64,000 nt of DNA from Diploscapter coronatus (GCA_964036155.1 OZ038423.1:16073249-16137248); one strand, 5' to 3'; shown: positions 24,637 through 37,800, counted from the stretch's first letter. Notes: a model not told the origin generated them from the sequence alone. Numbers and translations: made by a program.

Positions 24637-27600
24637 CTCTTTCTGTGTTTGTGCATGTCACAGAGCCATACAGATGATTTCCTGAAAGCTCATAAATGAA
24701 TGGAAAACAAATTTTATAAACCATCCGAATTCGACATCAAGAGGGACAAATGAAAGTATTAACCACATGATCGTTCGAAGTTGAACATTTTGAAACAGAA
24801 GATTGAAATCGAAATGTCGAACGACTCTGATGATGAAGAGTTAGATTTGTCAAGCCAGATAGGAATTCAGAATATTTACACGAGATTTTGTTTACAGCTT
24901 TTCTACAAACAATGACGAAGCCGGAAAGATTTATCAGGAAGTGAAACGATATAACAGATTGCAGATGAATGGGAGAAGTTGGATTGCAGAATGACAAAGT
25001 TGCGAAATGTGTATGCCAGGAGCAGTGGCAAGGGAAACGTAAAAGATAATGCGTTGCGTGTAAAATGACGCGACGGAAAACGGAAAGGCTGGAAAAGATC
25101 ACGAAAAGCGAAAAAAAACGGAAGGAACACGGCAACCGGCTGACCGAAGGAAAGAACAAACAAGTCGAGAGAGGGTAGGAGAAAGAGAGGAATGAAGTGA
25201 ATGAACCGAGTGAAGAGAAAAAGCTAAAGGGCAACTGGAAAAACACGCAATCGATAATCTGACAATCAGGAAAATCGAGAATCAGGGAAATGAGCGATCG
25301 GCACGGTTCGCAGAGCCATCAATCATTTTGTCAGGTTGGCAAATTGTCAGATTGTCAGGTTGGGGAGGCAAGGCTAGCTTATTACGAATACGGAAACGGG
25401 GAATGACAATTGACAAGGCAACAAAGAGCATCACTTGGGATTTCTTCTTTCAAAAAACGCGTATGTGACGGACGCTCGGAGCCAGCCGATTTCCATGCCC
25501 ACAAGTTTTTATGCAACTACTGAGCAGGGAAAACTTGTCAGCTTATTTTCTTTTTGTTTTGTTCGATTTTTTCGCGAATTTTTAGCCTTATCAACATCAG
25601 ATCGACGGCAACTGACTTTAGCAACTTCTGAGAAAAGATTAGCGAAAATTATCGAAGAAATTCTCAGAAAAATGACGAAAATCGAAGACTAACGAAAAAT
25701 GAAAATAAAACTGCGATTTATTGTGTTGGTCAAACGAAATGAAGTTCATGTATCGAAAAATAAGAGAAGCAGAGGAAATTGCGTACCACTCTTTTCATTG
25801 TCCCTCACTGACTCTCCTTTCTCTGCGCTCTAGCCTCCCTCTGCGCATAGTCGTGGCACACAATATACGCGCTTTTTAGTATACGAACTGTCACTTCATT
25901 TGACCGGTACTGTACTCTCTGTCAAGTGTCTTTTTGATTTAAAAAAATTTTCATCGGTATTGAAAGGAGGAATTGCACGTGAATATGAGGAAGTGACCCG
26001 TGGCGTTCGAAAATATAAGAAAAACATAAATTAGTTTGGAATTTGAAAGCTCAAAACTCGACGAATTATGAGGGTTTTGAAGTTAAGAGTTTTGGAATTT
26101 CGAGAATTTATGATAAGACTGAAGTTATAAAGCAAAACCCGACTTGCCACCCAACACAGACAATTACAAGCCGATCGATTCATGCAGCATGCAGATTCGA
26201 GATCGCATCGAAGATAGAAAATAAGGAAGAAGGGGAGAGAAGATGGAGAGAAAGAAAGTGAACGACATAAATAAGGAAGAAAGGATCTCGAATGACCATA
26301 AAATGCTGCAGGCATCTGTCAGACAGGCAGACAGACAGAAACATTCACAGAATGACAGATTGACAGATGAATTGCGAATGAGTAAGACTTACTGACGAAG
26401 CGATAAGTTTCAGAAAGTAAGCATTTTGCATTTCGATGGCTTTTCTCAAAATGTTGCTATGAATCGTTACTAGTGCAGAAAACGAAGGACAAACTATAAG
26501 CGAGAAAGAAAATGAACTGTCTACCCTTGATCCTGCAGAAAAATGAGAAAGACCGAAAAGCGGGGGCAGCTGCAACGATGCATTTTGTTGTTGAAACGGC
26601 TAAGATGGTTGACTCATTCAAAAAGACCTCTCTTTGATTATCGGGAAGTTAATCGAGTTCGGCATCGCTACTTCCCAAATAGTGAATAAGTCACCGACTT
26701 ATTTACCTCTAACCTTGTCTACTGACCAAGTAATCTGCTACAGTTCATTGCGTCCATATAGATGCACACCCATTTAGGAACTTGAATTGTGAAAAAATGA
26801 GATTTTTTCAAAAATGTAAGTGAGATTCTTCAAATAAAATTTAGAGAAGGGAAAAAGATCTATAGAAATGATTCTGAAACTGCAAAAGAAACAAATTCCA
26901 TTGCGTCAGTTTTACTTTTACAAGGATTGTTTAGAAAAATTGCTCAAGGTCGAAAAGTTGGAAAAATTGAGAGAAAAGAATCAAAGACTGGCGAAAAACG
27001 ACAGAAGAAGATTAAGAAATTGCAGAAAAAATAAGTGAGGCAAAGAGAGTGAAACAGAGAAACAGAACAAGAGAGAAGGAAATGGAGAAGAGTGAGGGAG
27101 TGAATGAGTCATCCACAAAATCGGTATCTAAGAGACCAATGCAACTAGAAATGAGGCAGACAGGGGAGGGATGGCAAATCGTTGCTGCCGAAATGTGCAC
27201 TGTCATTCGGAAAAGGTCGCTTCTTGTTCTGAATGATGGAAAACCACTTCATCATAGAGTACAGAGATGATTTACATCTGCCACTTTTAAGCCAGATATA
27301 AAAAAAAACTATTCTATAACATGTTTTGCATTATTGCTTCTCATCAATTTTGAGAGAGAATAAAATCTGTCAGCCAATAAGTGACCTGACAGCACAATCA
27401 CTCAATTACGATGTAGCTTTGAAATTAAAGGATAAGTGGGTAAATACGTAGAAATGATGAGAATTGATAGGACGCGCATCCATTCCTTTCCATCCCCAGT
27501 CGAATGCAGTGTTTAGTTTCAGAAACGTCTCTCTCCACATCCTCTCCCTTCTTCTATTCCAACGTTAAGTGCAAAATGAAACGGATCGCATAAACAATCG

Positions 27601-28437
27601 GGGAAAACGAGCTGCTAATTCACACGAAATACAGCAGTTTGGAAGTTCACATGCAACAATACCAGCAGCAGAAAAGTGAGAAAACTGATTATTGACAATT
27701 CGAAAACAAAGAACTGTTCAAGTGATGACGTACAGCTATAGTTTATTATGCTGATGCTGTCTACATACTTCAATCAAAGACTTGGCATACGCAAAACTCT
27801 AGCATTGCGCGTTCTCTGACGTAATTATCACACGTTCGTTTTTTCTTCAAATGAATCAGAATTTTGCAATAAAATCTCATCAGTTTGTATGAGTCACATT
27901 GCTCATAGCACTTCCAAAATTTCATTGAGAAGGAATGCATCATATTTTTCGTTCTTTAACTGCACTGCAAACGATAATTGCGATTGCAGATCTCGCAGTT
28001 GCTGTGAACTTCCAAAGGAATGTTTTAACTGCAGTTTTGATTTTAAATTTCGATAAATCGCTAAAGAACGAGATGAAAGAGCAAATTTCCACTTAACACT
28101 CGATAATCTAATCACAATTAGCACTAATTGTCAGTAATTCGCAGATAATTATGAAATTTCGACAAAATAAAAAATAATGAGAATTTTGTGTGAAAAATGC
28201 TTTTCACGATGGAAGCCGCAACTCATGAGGACGCGACGCGTTTCGCACCTTCCTGTTGCGAAGGGCACTAAGCAATGGACACCTCGTTTACAATCGACAA
28301 TATAACGAGCAATTGAACTCATACGAATGCGAAAATGGGATGAAAATTCGTTGTTCATTTGGAATGTATTCACGCGTGTATGGTTGAGGTTGTAATTTCG
28401 ATAACTTTCTGAGCAGATTATTCTTCTATAAACGACT
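24637..28437. other. Spacer upstream of the macroglobulin gene
   Basis: 3.8 kb between the macroglobulin start and the 3' end of the next minus-strand gene. It contains purine-rich stretches and gacag-type low-complexity words near 26310-26360 but no exon that I can support. A gctttcag acceptor about 40 bases upstream of the macroglobulin ATG (ending near 24685) could be a 5' UTR or spliced-leader site. Confidence 0.55.
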
Positions 28438-30325
28438 CTATGCATTATGCGAGGCCTGAAAAATGCTATTTTGCGATAAAATAGGAGATAATGAATTATA
28501 AAAAAAAAGTTAGAAAATAATTGGATCCAAAAAGATAAATCCGAAAAATGTAACCGGGTCGAAAAGAAAAGTTCTCTAAACCCTGAATATGATCTTCGAA
28601 GGAGGATCTAATGATAATTTTAATAGAATTGAGTCATGAAAAATGATAGATGAAGTACGACAAAAATGTGGATGATAGGGAAAATTTAAAATCACTAACT
28701 TTTTCTTAAATTCAATAATAATGTGTTGTGAAATACGTACCATTTCCCTAGCGAGTTCTCTGAGTTTTCTGCGAGCCTTCTCCCTGATACTGGCCGGTGC
28801 CGCATTCGGGTAGGGATCCGATTCGATCACCTGGTCATCCAATATCCTGCAATTATTGATTTTGTTTGTAGCTCATAATGAATTCTCTACCGTTCAGAAG
28901 TGGAAGAGAAGTTGGAATCGTCTGTGTCAGAGGAAGTGATCGCAGAAGAAGGAATACTGCTGGCTGCAGAGGACGCAGGGGATGTCGACAGAGAACGACG
29001 AGCGGGCCAATCCGAGAAATGAGCCACGGGGACACGCAGGAAGCCTGAGCGTAGAATAATTTGGGATAAAACATGAGACGAGAACTTCAATTCAGCTGAA
29101 TAGATCATAAACTTTGGATGGATCCACCATGAGGTTCAATGACATTAGAGTATTAAAACCTTGAAAGAAATCTGATATGTTCATTAAAACCTTAAAAATT
29201 GAAGCTAGTCTTTAGAGAATTCGACGAATAGATATTTGAAATCAAAATAACCAACCTTCAGGAAAAGAGTCGGTAGGCTGGGAAGTGACAGAGTTGCCAG
29301 AAGTGGAGACAGAGGCAGAGACAAAGACAGAGACAGGGACAGAGGTGAAGAGGGACGAGCCAGAGATGATCGAGTGGAACTCACTGTCGCTCATCGAAAA
29401 GGATACAGATGTCGTTCTGAAAGATATTGGGATTATTTCACAAAAATCTATTCTGGAGGAGAACGGATTGATTTTTGGAAAGCAAGCAGAATGGCTATAT
29501 AATTTTCCGTCGAAAATTTGCTACAAATTGAAAATAACCATTTTATGAGCCATTTTGAAATTCCTAAAATTTTCAAAATAATATTCAGAGAACAGCGAAT
29601 TGAACGTTTCCTTACTTGTACGATTGACTTTCACCAGACTGACTGTCCGTAGTGCCCGGTGTATTCGACCTGTACTCCGTCAGGCTCGTCCAACTCTGAC
29701 TCTGTTCGGATTCGGACAGCACTTGCTCCGCCCTGCTCTTGTCTCTGTCACTCGACTGCTTCTGCTCGATCGTCAGCACGTCATATTTTCGTTGCAGTTC
29801 GCCAATTCGTCTCATCCGAGATCTGATTAAATCGAGTTATGAAACATTTGAAACGGCAATTCTATCTAACATAATCAACAATAAGAAAAGCTCAATATAA
29901 AGCCCTTCACAATATTGTATGATTGGATTTTTGCAATCAAAATGAAGTCTGAATGAGGATAAAATTTACACGATCTTTCAGTTTTTCTTCTCCTTTTCAT
30001 AACTTATTATTACTATAAAATGACAGAACTTGATCTCCAGTTAAGCATCGATTTACTTACTTTTGATTTTTGGAAACGTTGCGCTCACATTCCTTATACT
30101 TGGCCTCGATTTCTACACACCACTTCTCCGCTTTCACAATCGCTTCCTTCGTGATCTCGATCGTTGTCTTTGAATCATTCGACAATTCTGAAATAATCAA
30201 TTCTTTCGACAGGCTTGCAACTTTGTTCCCAAAAATCTACTGCAACTAGTTGTATTTTTGAAAGTCGAAATCACTCTTGGAACAGTCAGCTTACTGTAAC
30301 CCCTTGTTTTGCGAGAGTTCGACAT
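28438..30325 (-). CDS. Uncharacterised Ser-rich protein with charged helical N-terminus (7 exons, 267 aa)
   Basis: Exons: 30325-30295, 30187-30061, 29822-29616, 29416-29256, 29044-28891, 28846-28741, 28455-28438. All junctions are GT-AG, phases match, and the frame closes at TAG after AREM-ASHNA. Residues about 12-85 are Lys/Glu-rich and probably helical (segments ITKEAIVKAEKWCVEIEAKY and MRRIGELQRKYDVLTIEQKQ). A Ser/Thr-rich, probably disordered middle follows (SQSWTSLTEYRSNTPGT, a run of SVPVSVSVFVSASVST, SAASSIPSSAITSSDTDDS). The end is again charged (SIREKARRKLRELAREM). There is no signal peptide or membrane segment. I do not recognise the family. The first exon is the least certain, because its upstream acceptor is poor, so further 5' exons may exist; the 18 bp last exon is inferred from phase and a good acceptor. 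Confidence 0.6.
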
Positions 30326-31078
30326 GTTTGCTGTGTCTGCCGACTTTCAGGAGATATTCGAGATAATGAATGATTTCTGAATTCCAATTTCGTTCGATAT
30401 TCAAATTTGACAATTCAACCAAAATCATCCATCAGCAAAAATAAAACCTCGCGATTCAAATTTATTGAATTTGACCATTAAACAAGAAAAAGTTAACAAT
30501 AACATTTTTGACAACATGGTTTTGGAAACCGAAAGGGTAAATCTGCTGTGAAAATATAGAACTCCTAAAGAATTGAGAATAATAGCACTCTTTTGGTTTC
30601 CAGATAAATTTTGAAGGTAGATAAAAATGAAAATTGAGCGTTAGGATGAAAAAATAAACCCTAAAACAGAGATCGATTTACAAGTACTCATAAAAATAAA
30701 AATTAGGCTAAAATTAAACAAAAATTTCGAACCGCAAATGAAACTAGATTGGTATGAAGTAGAGATAATGATTTTTACGATTATGGAGAGAAAAAATAAT
30801 AAAATATAAATTAGAAGAAGATAGATTTCTTCGGTTGAGTGAAAAATGTGTTGAAATCTTATTTGAGAAGCTAGAAAAATTTATCCCCACGAAATTGAAA
30901 AAAGAGCTCAACACATTCCATAAAAAGAAAAATAGTGATCTTTCACAAGTAATAATATTCACGATGATAACATAGTAAGATAAAATTTCCAAATGAATAA
31001 ATTATGTATGATTTGATTGATGCCCCGCACTGTCTAAATTCTACTTATACAAGTTCTGCCGCAGGAACCCCCAACAGC
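30326..31078. other. Short spacer between two minus-strand genes
   Basis: About 750 bp between the AP-2 stop and the Ser-rich gene. AT-rich, no exon seen. It would hold the AP-2 3' UTR. Confidence 0.6.
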
Positions 31079-34000
31079 CTAGTAGTGATGGTTCTGAGTC
31101 TGCTGCGACGGAGCGATCACGGGAGCTGCCGACTGGAAAGGAATAATCAGCGAGTCAATAAATTAGCAAACATAACATTTTCAAGTCCATATGAATAGTC
31201 AATAAAACATCCTAGTTTTAAATAGTTCACTCTCATGACTTCCCTTCATTAACAAGTCTTATTTCAACAAAAATGTAGTTTGTGTAAAACCATCATATTT
31301 CCGAACCTTTCATTGCTGTAAGTCAAGGGAGAAAACTTACCGGGCTCAAGTAGCTGACCCCCATCTGAGCGAGGTGGTAATAGCAGCGGGCCCAGGTTCG
31401 TTGGTCGATGATTCCGAATCCGTGTGTCAGCTGAAATGGAATAGATGAATGAAGTGGATGAATGTAACAGACCAGAGAGAAGTGATTCATTCCCGCGTGC
31501 AACGCTGAGTCGGGACTCTGACGGACATCCACTGCACCGGTCAGGGGAGGCTCTTCCTCTTCCAACACTTGGCACAATTCGTGCAGGAAACGCCTGAATG
31601 AGAAAATGATCAATTTTTGAAGACAAACAGAAAATAGAAACGATGATAATATGCCCATTAGTCTGTGAAATAGCGTTTTCATAAATCTGTCAGTTAGGAA
31701 CATGTTTACAATCTATGTTTTTCAAGTCATGTCTCGAAATGCTCCTGGCAAAAATCATGCAAAAGTCATGTAGTCTTGACTCTGGCAACTCACATGGCTC
31801 CGATGAAGTCGCGTTTGGTCTCATTCAGATCGTGAGTGGGGAGGAGAGCGCGCTTATTGCAGAGTCTGTCGATGACTGCCTTTGCTGGATAGGACGTCTC
31901 GATCAGGTTGCGCAGATCCATTCCAGAGGCACGGGCTTCCGCTGAAAAAACCTGTCAATCAAGAACTGGGAAAGTTTCATTTTTCGAAGAAAGTTCAGAA
32001 AAAAAATAAAACTTTGGCAAAATACTATGGAGGTATTAATCCTCATTAGAACGAAGTGTGATCACAAGAGACGAGCGTTTCTGGTGCAACCAAAAAGATT
32101 CTCTTTGCAGGCCTATTGTAATAATCGCCCTACATTTACCCTCACCCTTTTGTAGTATTTACTGAATTTTTGAGAAATAGTATGGAGAAAAGAAAAAAAT
32201 GAGCGAATACTACAATAGGCTGTTTTGCACTATTTACTCGTGGTCGCATCTCGTTCTAATGAGGATTAATACCATATCTGAAGTCATCAAAAGATAATTA
32301 TTATTGGAGTAAACAACTAACATTCGACCATGGATGTGAATGCAGTAGTGGTGACAGTTTTGCGTCGGCCAACAGGAACCGTGATTCCCATCGACATCAA
32401 ATCCTTTCTCATATCTGTTCCGCCGCTCTTCACCTTCGCCCTAAAGCAAAATGTCACTCTTCACATAGGTCATCTGTCAACAATTTCGTTTTCTTTTCTG
32501 AATATAAAGCATCTTTTCGCAAAGAAGATAAACTCACTTTCTGAGAAGTCCGCCCAGATTGCTGCTGTTGAGACACTCGGGCATAGCCACGCGACGTCTC
32601 AATTCACCGATGGAAACCTGAACTCATAAATTGGACGAGTGCAAATTTCTCGATTTGTAAAAAATTATTTCAAAGTGTTGAGAGAAAAAGAAAAGTGGCA
32701 ATCTCATCACACCGATATCATTTTCTCACCAACGAAGAAGACTATTTATCCTCAGCAGGGTCTAGAAAGTGAAGTAAACTTGAAAGTTTTCAACGCTTAC
32801 TGGATACTTGACGAGATTTCCGACGAGGGCGAGTCTGGAAGGCACCTTCATGTAGATGTGCTCGTCCGGGTAGTTGCCGGGCTCGTGCTGACAGCCCCCC
32901 TTGCATTGTTCGACAATCTCGCCGTACTGTCCCTTGTCGCCATTCCCATCCACGGCTGTAACACGTGAGAATCTTTAGTGGCTGGTTTTGTCGTCATTTT
33001 GAAAGAGCAACTTGTATTTTTATGGATTTGGCAGAACAGGAATGACTTGCTTCCATACTATTTCCCTCTACTCTAGACCTCCTACACATTATCCGAATGG
33101 CTGCACTCCGTAATTTGAGTACTACTACTACCAGTTCAACCTTACCGCTGTCATTGAGACCGTCCTCATCGGCGCTATCCGCGAAGCCCGAGTCAGTGGA
33201 AGTGGTGGTATTGGGGTGCGAGTCGCGGGAAGAGCCTGTGCCTGGAGGAGACACGTTCGAGGGCTGCTGAGGCTGCAGGAACATTTGAGGGGACGAGAAC
33301 ATCATCTGCAAGAAAGAACATGATTCGTACTGTAAAGGAGCAAGCATGGATGCTCAGTCGGAATTGCGGATTTTGGAGCTAAAGTCAGTTTGCATAATTC
33401 GGGCAAGTGTCAATAGAAGAACCTCCCAAGAACAACACGTGACTGCATAGCGGCAATTTTTCATATCTCAAACAAGATGTCGTCATGTTGTCATTTCGAA
33501 ATTCTCCGAGGTTGAACTGTAATATTTTCAGACAACAACCTTTCTTCGGAGAACAAGTACGAAGAAAAATTGTTTACCTGCATCTGGACCTGCTGCAGAT
33601 ATTCCGCATCGGCTGACTGTGGAAACATAGCTGCTGACTGAGAGGAGGAGCCGAAATTGGGAGTGGATTGAAACAGAGGGGCAGGCTGAAAATGGAAGGA
33701 ATTGGGGATGGAAGTTGGACGAGAATAAGCAAATGAGAGGAGGTGAGAATGTGCAACCAGTGGCAGTGAGATGCTGAAGGTATGAAGGGTCGACAGCCAC
33801 TGACTGGAGCAGGAACACAGTGAATAGATAGGGAAAGTGGCACGACGACTGTGCACAATTCCACAAACAATCGAGAAAAATCAATCAACCAAAAAATAAC
33901 CACTTGTCGAAAATAAAAACAGACTTGCAACTCGCCCTAAATAGCATAGAAAATCAAAAGAGCAAAAGAAGTGATGCAATTACTCTCTCGATTTCCCATT

Positions 34001-34174
34001 CTGTTTAGAGCGAGTTGCATGCTGCATTGCAACAGTCTGAACGGGCCCTTTGAAGCTCAATTTGTTTTGTTTAATTGTTCAAACCAGATTGCAGGCGTAG
34101 GGTGGGGGCGGCATGAGGTTGCCCTGTTGCCATCGTTTCGGCGTGTCCATCGTCATCGCCTTCTTGTCGCACAT
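31079..34174 (-). CDS. aptf: AP-2 (TFAP2) family transcription factor (10 exons, 374 aa)
   Basis: Exons: 34174-34085, 33685-33578, 33305-33146, 32955-32801, 32617-32538, 32440-32322, 31941-31794, 31593-31473, 31430-31341, 31132-31079; all GT-AG and phase-consistent, ending QTQNHHY*. AP-2 proteins are sequence-specific nuclear activators that bind GC-rich sites as dimers. The N-terminus has a PPPPY motif (22-26) as in the AP-2 activation region, followed by a Gln/Ser-rich stretch and an acidic SADEDGLNDS segment. From about residue 140 the conserved DNA-binding and helix-span-helix region is plain: VPSRLALVGNLVKYPVSIGE, RRRVAMPECLN, NLGGLLRKAK, VPVGRRKTVTTTAFTSMVEAE, YPAKAVIDRLC, NHFSLLTHGFG. 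Nematodes have several AP-2 genes (aptf); which orthologue this is cannot be told. Acceptor atttcag 15 bp before the ATG fits spliced-leader or 5' UTR splicing. Hairpin repeats sit in the introns at 31942-32321 and 33686-34084. Confidence 0.93.
32032..32273. mobile_element. 242 bp hairpin MITE in AP-2 intron
   Basis: The 23 bp ends ggtattaatcctcattagaa.../...ttctaatgaggattaatacc are perfect inverted repeats, and internal segments (gcctattgta / tacaataggc) also pair. The element fills most of the AP-2 intron. If the element begins at TTAATCC, a TA duplication is possible, but this cannot be separated from the palindromic ends. Confidence 0.7.
33923..34055. mobile_element. Partial hairpin element, same family as 23438-23584 (copy B)
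   Basis: The right end (gagttgcatgctgcattgca, then cagtctgaacgggccctttg) matches the right arm of the element at 23438-23584; the left side keeps only acttgcaactcg. A degraded copy in the first AP-2 intron. Confidence 0.5.
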
Positions 34175-34189
34175 TTCGCTTCGCACTTT

Positions 34190-34729
34190 CTGAAATTTGA
34201 ATTTTGAGGTGAGAAGAAAATAAAGACGAGGGTCGTCTGCAGGGAGGTCGAACAGTGAAAAGACTGGCTGCGAGCAAGCAAAGAGGTGTTCAGATGGATT
34301 CGAGGGAAGGGGCGGGATGAGCAGCAAGTGCCCCAGGACATGGTTCCCTCTAATTGCATTCCCCACTTTATCATTCCCCCACTCCTTTTCGTGTCTAATC
34401 TGATGCATCTCCCTTTGTTGCCTTCTCCATCAGTCGAGGTGTCATAACTCAGGGCTATGCAGTCTCGAAGTCCCCTCCTCTCAATCACCTCAACTCCCTT
34501 CATTCGACCATTTATGCGCCGTTTGAATTTGAATTCTTCATGGTTCGGCTACAGTAGGCAAGCGGAGACACAATGCACATGAATTTTCTCTTGCACTTTT
34601 ACGACTCCTCGTCCACTCGTAATTTCAGCATCGAATAGCAAATATTCTACTCGTTTACAGTGCTTCGATAAATCATTCAGTTTAAGAGGCTTCAAGAGAG
34701 CCACCCATATTCTTGGTGGCAAAATTTGG
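34190..34729. other. Divergent upstream region between AP-2 and a possible plus-strand exon
   Basis: 540 bp containing several cytosine-rich stretches (near 34310-34410) and the 5' flank of AP-2. No coding exon seen. Confidence 0.5.
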
Positions 34730-34824
34730 ATGAACGAAACTCAAAACTCGAGTAAATCTGGCAACATGGATCACATGGGACATGACAATCAAACAGAAGA
34801 ATCGGAAGTCTCAGAATCTAACAG
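34730..34824 (+). CDS. Possible orphan first coding exon
   Basis: An ATG-initiated stretch of 31 codons plus two bases ends at a good donor (AACAG|gtaaat). The peptide is hydrophilic with Met/His residues (NMDHMGHDNQTEESEVSES), which recalls the extracellular N-terminus of CTR-type copper transporters, but no matching downstream exon was found. Its phase (2) does not fit any early exon of the ENT gene that follows. It may be the first exon of a gene with a long intron, or a chance ORF. Confidence 0.25.
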
Positions 34825-37800
34825 GTAAATTTGTATTCTTTTCGTTTTTTGTTTAAATTTACAATGATTTAAAAAATCTGGGACAAAGAATTAGTAGTTC
34901 AGTAGAATGCAAATAGCTTTTCAATGAATAAATCTTTCTGAAACTTATCAGAGATGCATTTTTATTACAGTAGTTTGACGGTGATCAGACGATAGAAAAT
35001 ATAGGAATCCTGATAAACAGATATAACAAAAATCGATGCTTTGTTCCTAACTCTTGCTCGTCACTATCTTTTTATATTTTATCTTTCTTTTGCAAATCCT
35101 TGAAATTCGATTGTTTTTGGTAGATTTACTGGAATTCGATACTTTTGCATGTTGATACTTGAAGGCTGAACGAGTCATAAAACTGCAAATTGCGAACAGA
35201 GTGGTTGGCTGGACAACAAATGGTGCGGAGCCAAGCTGTTTGCCTCAGTCTTGCGATTTCAGCTTCAACTACTCTGCTTCGCTTTATGTCTATTCCCTCT
35301 GCGCAGCTGTACCATTCGGTACATTTGACCTACCCATTGGCGTTGCCTCTTTCCATTTTCTCCTTTCTATTCTATCCCTTCTTCTTTCCCATACACATTT
35401 TTCATGTTTTTTCTTCGACGTATCTGTCTGGCATTTTATCTCGTTTTTCAACGAAAAATCTTTAGATAGACAACGATTTTCGCGTCTTTTGCTCAGAAAG
35501 TCCAAAGCGCGGTAAAACGACGGTTGTGTTTCATAACAAAATTGCATTTCTGCAAACGGCTGTAAATGCTTTGGGACAAAATAAAAATAGATTTTCGAGT
35601 TTCTTGGCTTCTAAGGCTCAAAAAGTTAGCACATATTCAGCCAAATCTGCGATTTTCGGGATAATCTTTTATAATCTGCCTGTGTTATTAGACTTATGAG
35701 ATAAGACATTCTGGCATGTGCGCGGCCGATCTGCCCAATCCTTTATCCCATTATCTTTGAGGACATCCGTCCTTAATCCGGGTCAGTTTTCTTTCCCCCC
35801 ACCCCCTTTCGTTTCTCTATTTCTCTGCTCTCTGCTGCAGCTTTACGAGCCTTCCTCTGTATGCTTCTGCTCTCTTGTTTTCCCCTGTTCTTTCTCTGCT
35901 TCACGTGTAGAAAGAGCTGCATTTTTCCTTTAGCGACGTACTTTCCCGCTCGTTTTTTGCCTAGTGTCCGTATTTTCTGCCGTTTTCCGTAAACCTAATT
36001 GGCTCTTATTTTCTTCGAATAGTGTCTTATGATTGGAGAATATTCTCCCTCTTGTAAAAAGATACTTTGGTTGAATAATTGATGCGCTGCTCATTAAAGT
36101 CTGTCATGCTGTTGAGCTCGGCTTTCATATTCTCCTGGCCTATTTCATGGAGTAATTAGGACTCAGGCATCTATGCACTGCTCTGTGATATTCTTGCAGC
36201 GATCCTCTCCCGAATTGTTTGTCCTCCACTTCTGCTCCATTCCCCATTCCTTGCTTCTCCTATTTTCATAGCAGCTTGCAGTCATACCGCTCAATATCAA
36301 GAGTTCTAATTTCGCACTTCATTATTTTCATCGCGCAACAAACAAAGGATGGGATTTCTCCTGCGTTTTCGCACGCCTTTTCAGTTTCATAATAGCTAAG
36401 CCTGAATAGGATTTATGAAATCTACGAGCTTGTTTCTTGCCTCGCGATTCATTCACTCACTCATTGCTCCTGAAATCCTAAAAATAACATGTCCATTTTG
36501 CATTTACACCTAGCCCCCAAATTTTTGAGATCTATGAAATTATCCAATTTCTTATAATCTACTTTCAGCTAGAATCTTCATTTAATGTTCATCAATCTTT
36601 CTATGCGCCATTCCATTTATCTTTCTTTTTATTTCTGCTTTATGTATGTACTGCTTCTTTTTCTTATCACATTCTCCTCAATTCTTTATCAGTTCCCATT
36701 GTATCTTCCATTTTCAATCTGCAACATTCGCTCTCAAATATCTGTTCGATGCCGCGAAAATCCTGTGCATTTGCGTGATGAATGGTCGCGTCTTCGTACA
36801 TTTGTCTCTGCGTTTCTCTTTACTTTTTGTCTAATCTCTCTTTTTTCCCCTTTGTCCTCCGATGTGAAATGTGATAGCAAAAGATAGCAGAGGAGGTATT
36901 CTCGTCTCTTTCTTTCCTCTTTCCGATGAATCGAGTGCCCTTTGCAGCTCTGTCCCTTTCTTTCCTGTTTCCGATCGGCCATTCTGCAATTCTCCATATT
37001 TATTTCATCTTTGTCTCTTCATGGTCTTTTTCCCTATCAGCTTTTGTTCTGCTCATTTCTCCGGTTGCTTATATTCATTTATGTGTCAATCAATTCCTAC
37101 TGTTTGGTATTATCGATGTTTCGCATCGTAATGAGCCATTAAATTTTAAAAATTCTTTTTTCTAACTAAAGCTATTCTGTTACATATGAATTTATTTCGA
37201 ACCTGATTTTTTACCTGCTCCTAATATTACACATGTTCGATCAAGCCGAAGATTTCGAATTGTTAAATCTCAATTTTGTCTATAGAATTGTGAGCGTATC
37301 ATTTTTCGCGTTCTCTCAAAATTCTCAAAATGTATTCTTTCACTTCTCGGCGTCCACATCTTCTCATCTATCATTTTGATTGTGCCGAGTAGCCCTTTCC
37401 TTACCATTTATTCTCACTTTCTGCACTAGTTTATGGCAGGTCCTTCCTTATCATTTCCCTTCCCACTTATTAATCACTCAACCAGTAATCTTCTGCTTCA
37501 TATTGCGCATCATAGAAGTATAAACACAGAAATGTCGAATATTTGGCTTGGTTCACCAGATTCTGGTGTATATCTAGCGGATTGAGTTATGCATACGATC
37601 AAGTAATCCGGAGTGATGCATTATCATGTCATTTTTATTCAACGTCATTCGCCTGTAAACGCAGTACGGGTCGATCTATGAAAATCAGCAGTGTACAAAG
37701 GCAATAGATGATTACGCATTACCTGTGTATGTTGAAATTTTTCTGCTCTGCATCTATGAATTCGCCATAATCTGATATTTTCATGCATACATAATGAATT

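Noticed and set aside
24737..25246. 169-codon minus-strand frame rich in Phe, Ser and Leu
   Set aside because: Complement of a purine-rich stretch; overlapping frames are equally open and no conserved motif is present.
28149..28445. Minus-strand frame with several cysteines
   Set aside because: Overlaps the inferred last exon of the Ser-rich gene in another frame; no acceptable exon boundaries or known cysteine pattern.
33491..33930. Three overlapping minus-strand frames of about 120 codons
   Set aside because: Only the AP-2 exon 33685-33578 within one of them has correct splice sites and phase; the rest is intron.
36585..37165. Plus-strand frames rich in Phe and hydrophobic residues, membrane-protein-like
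   Set aside because: Low-complexity pyrimidine-rich DNA open in several frames; no splice or start context and no recognisable family.
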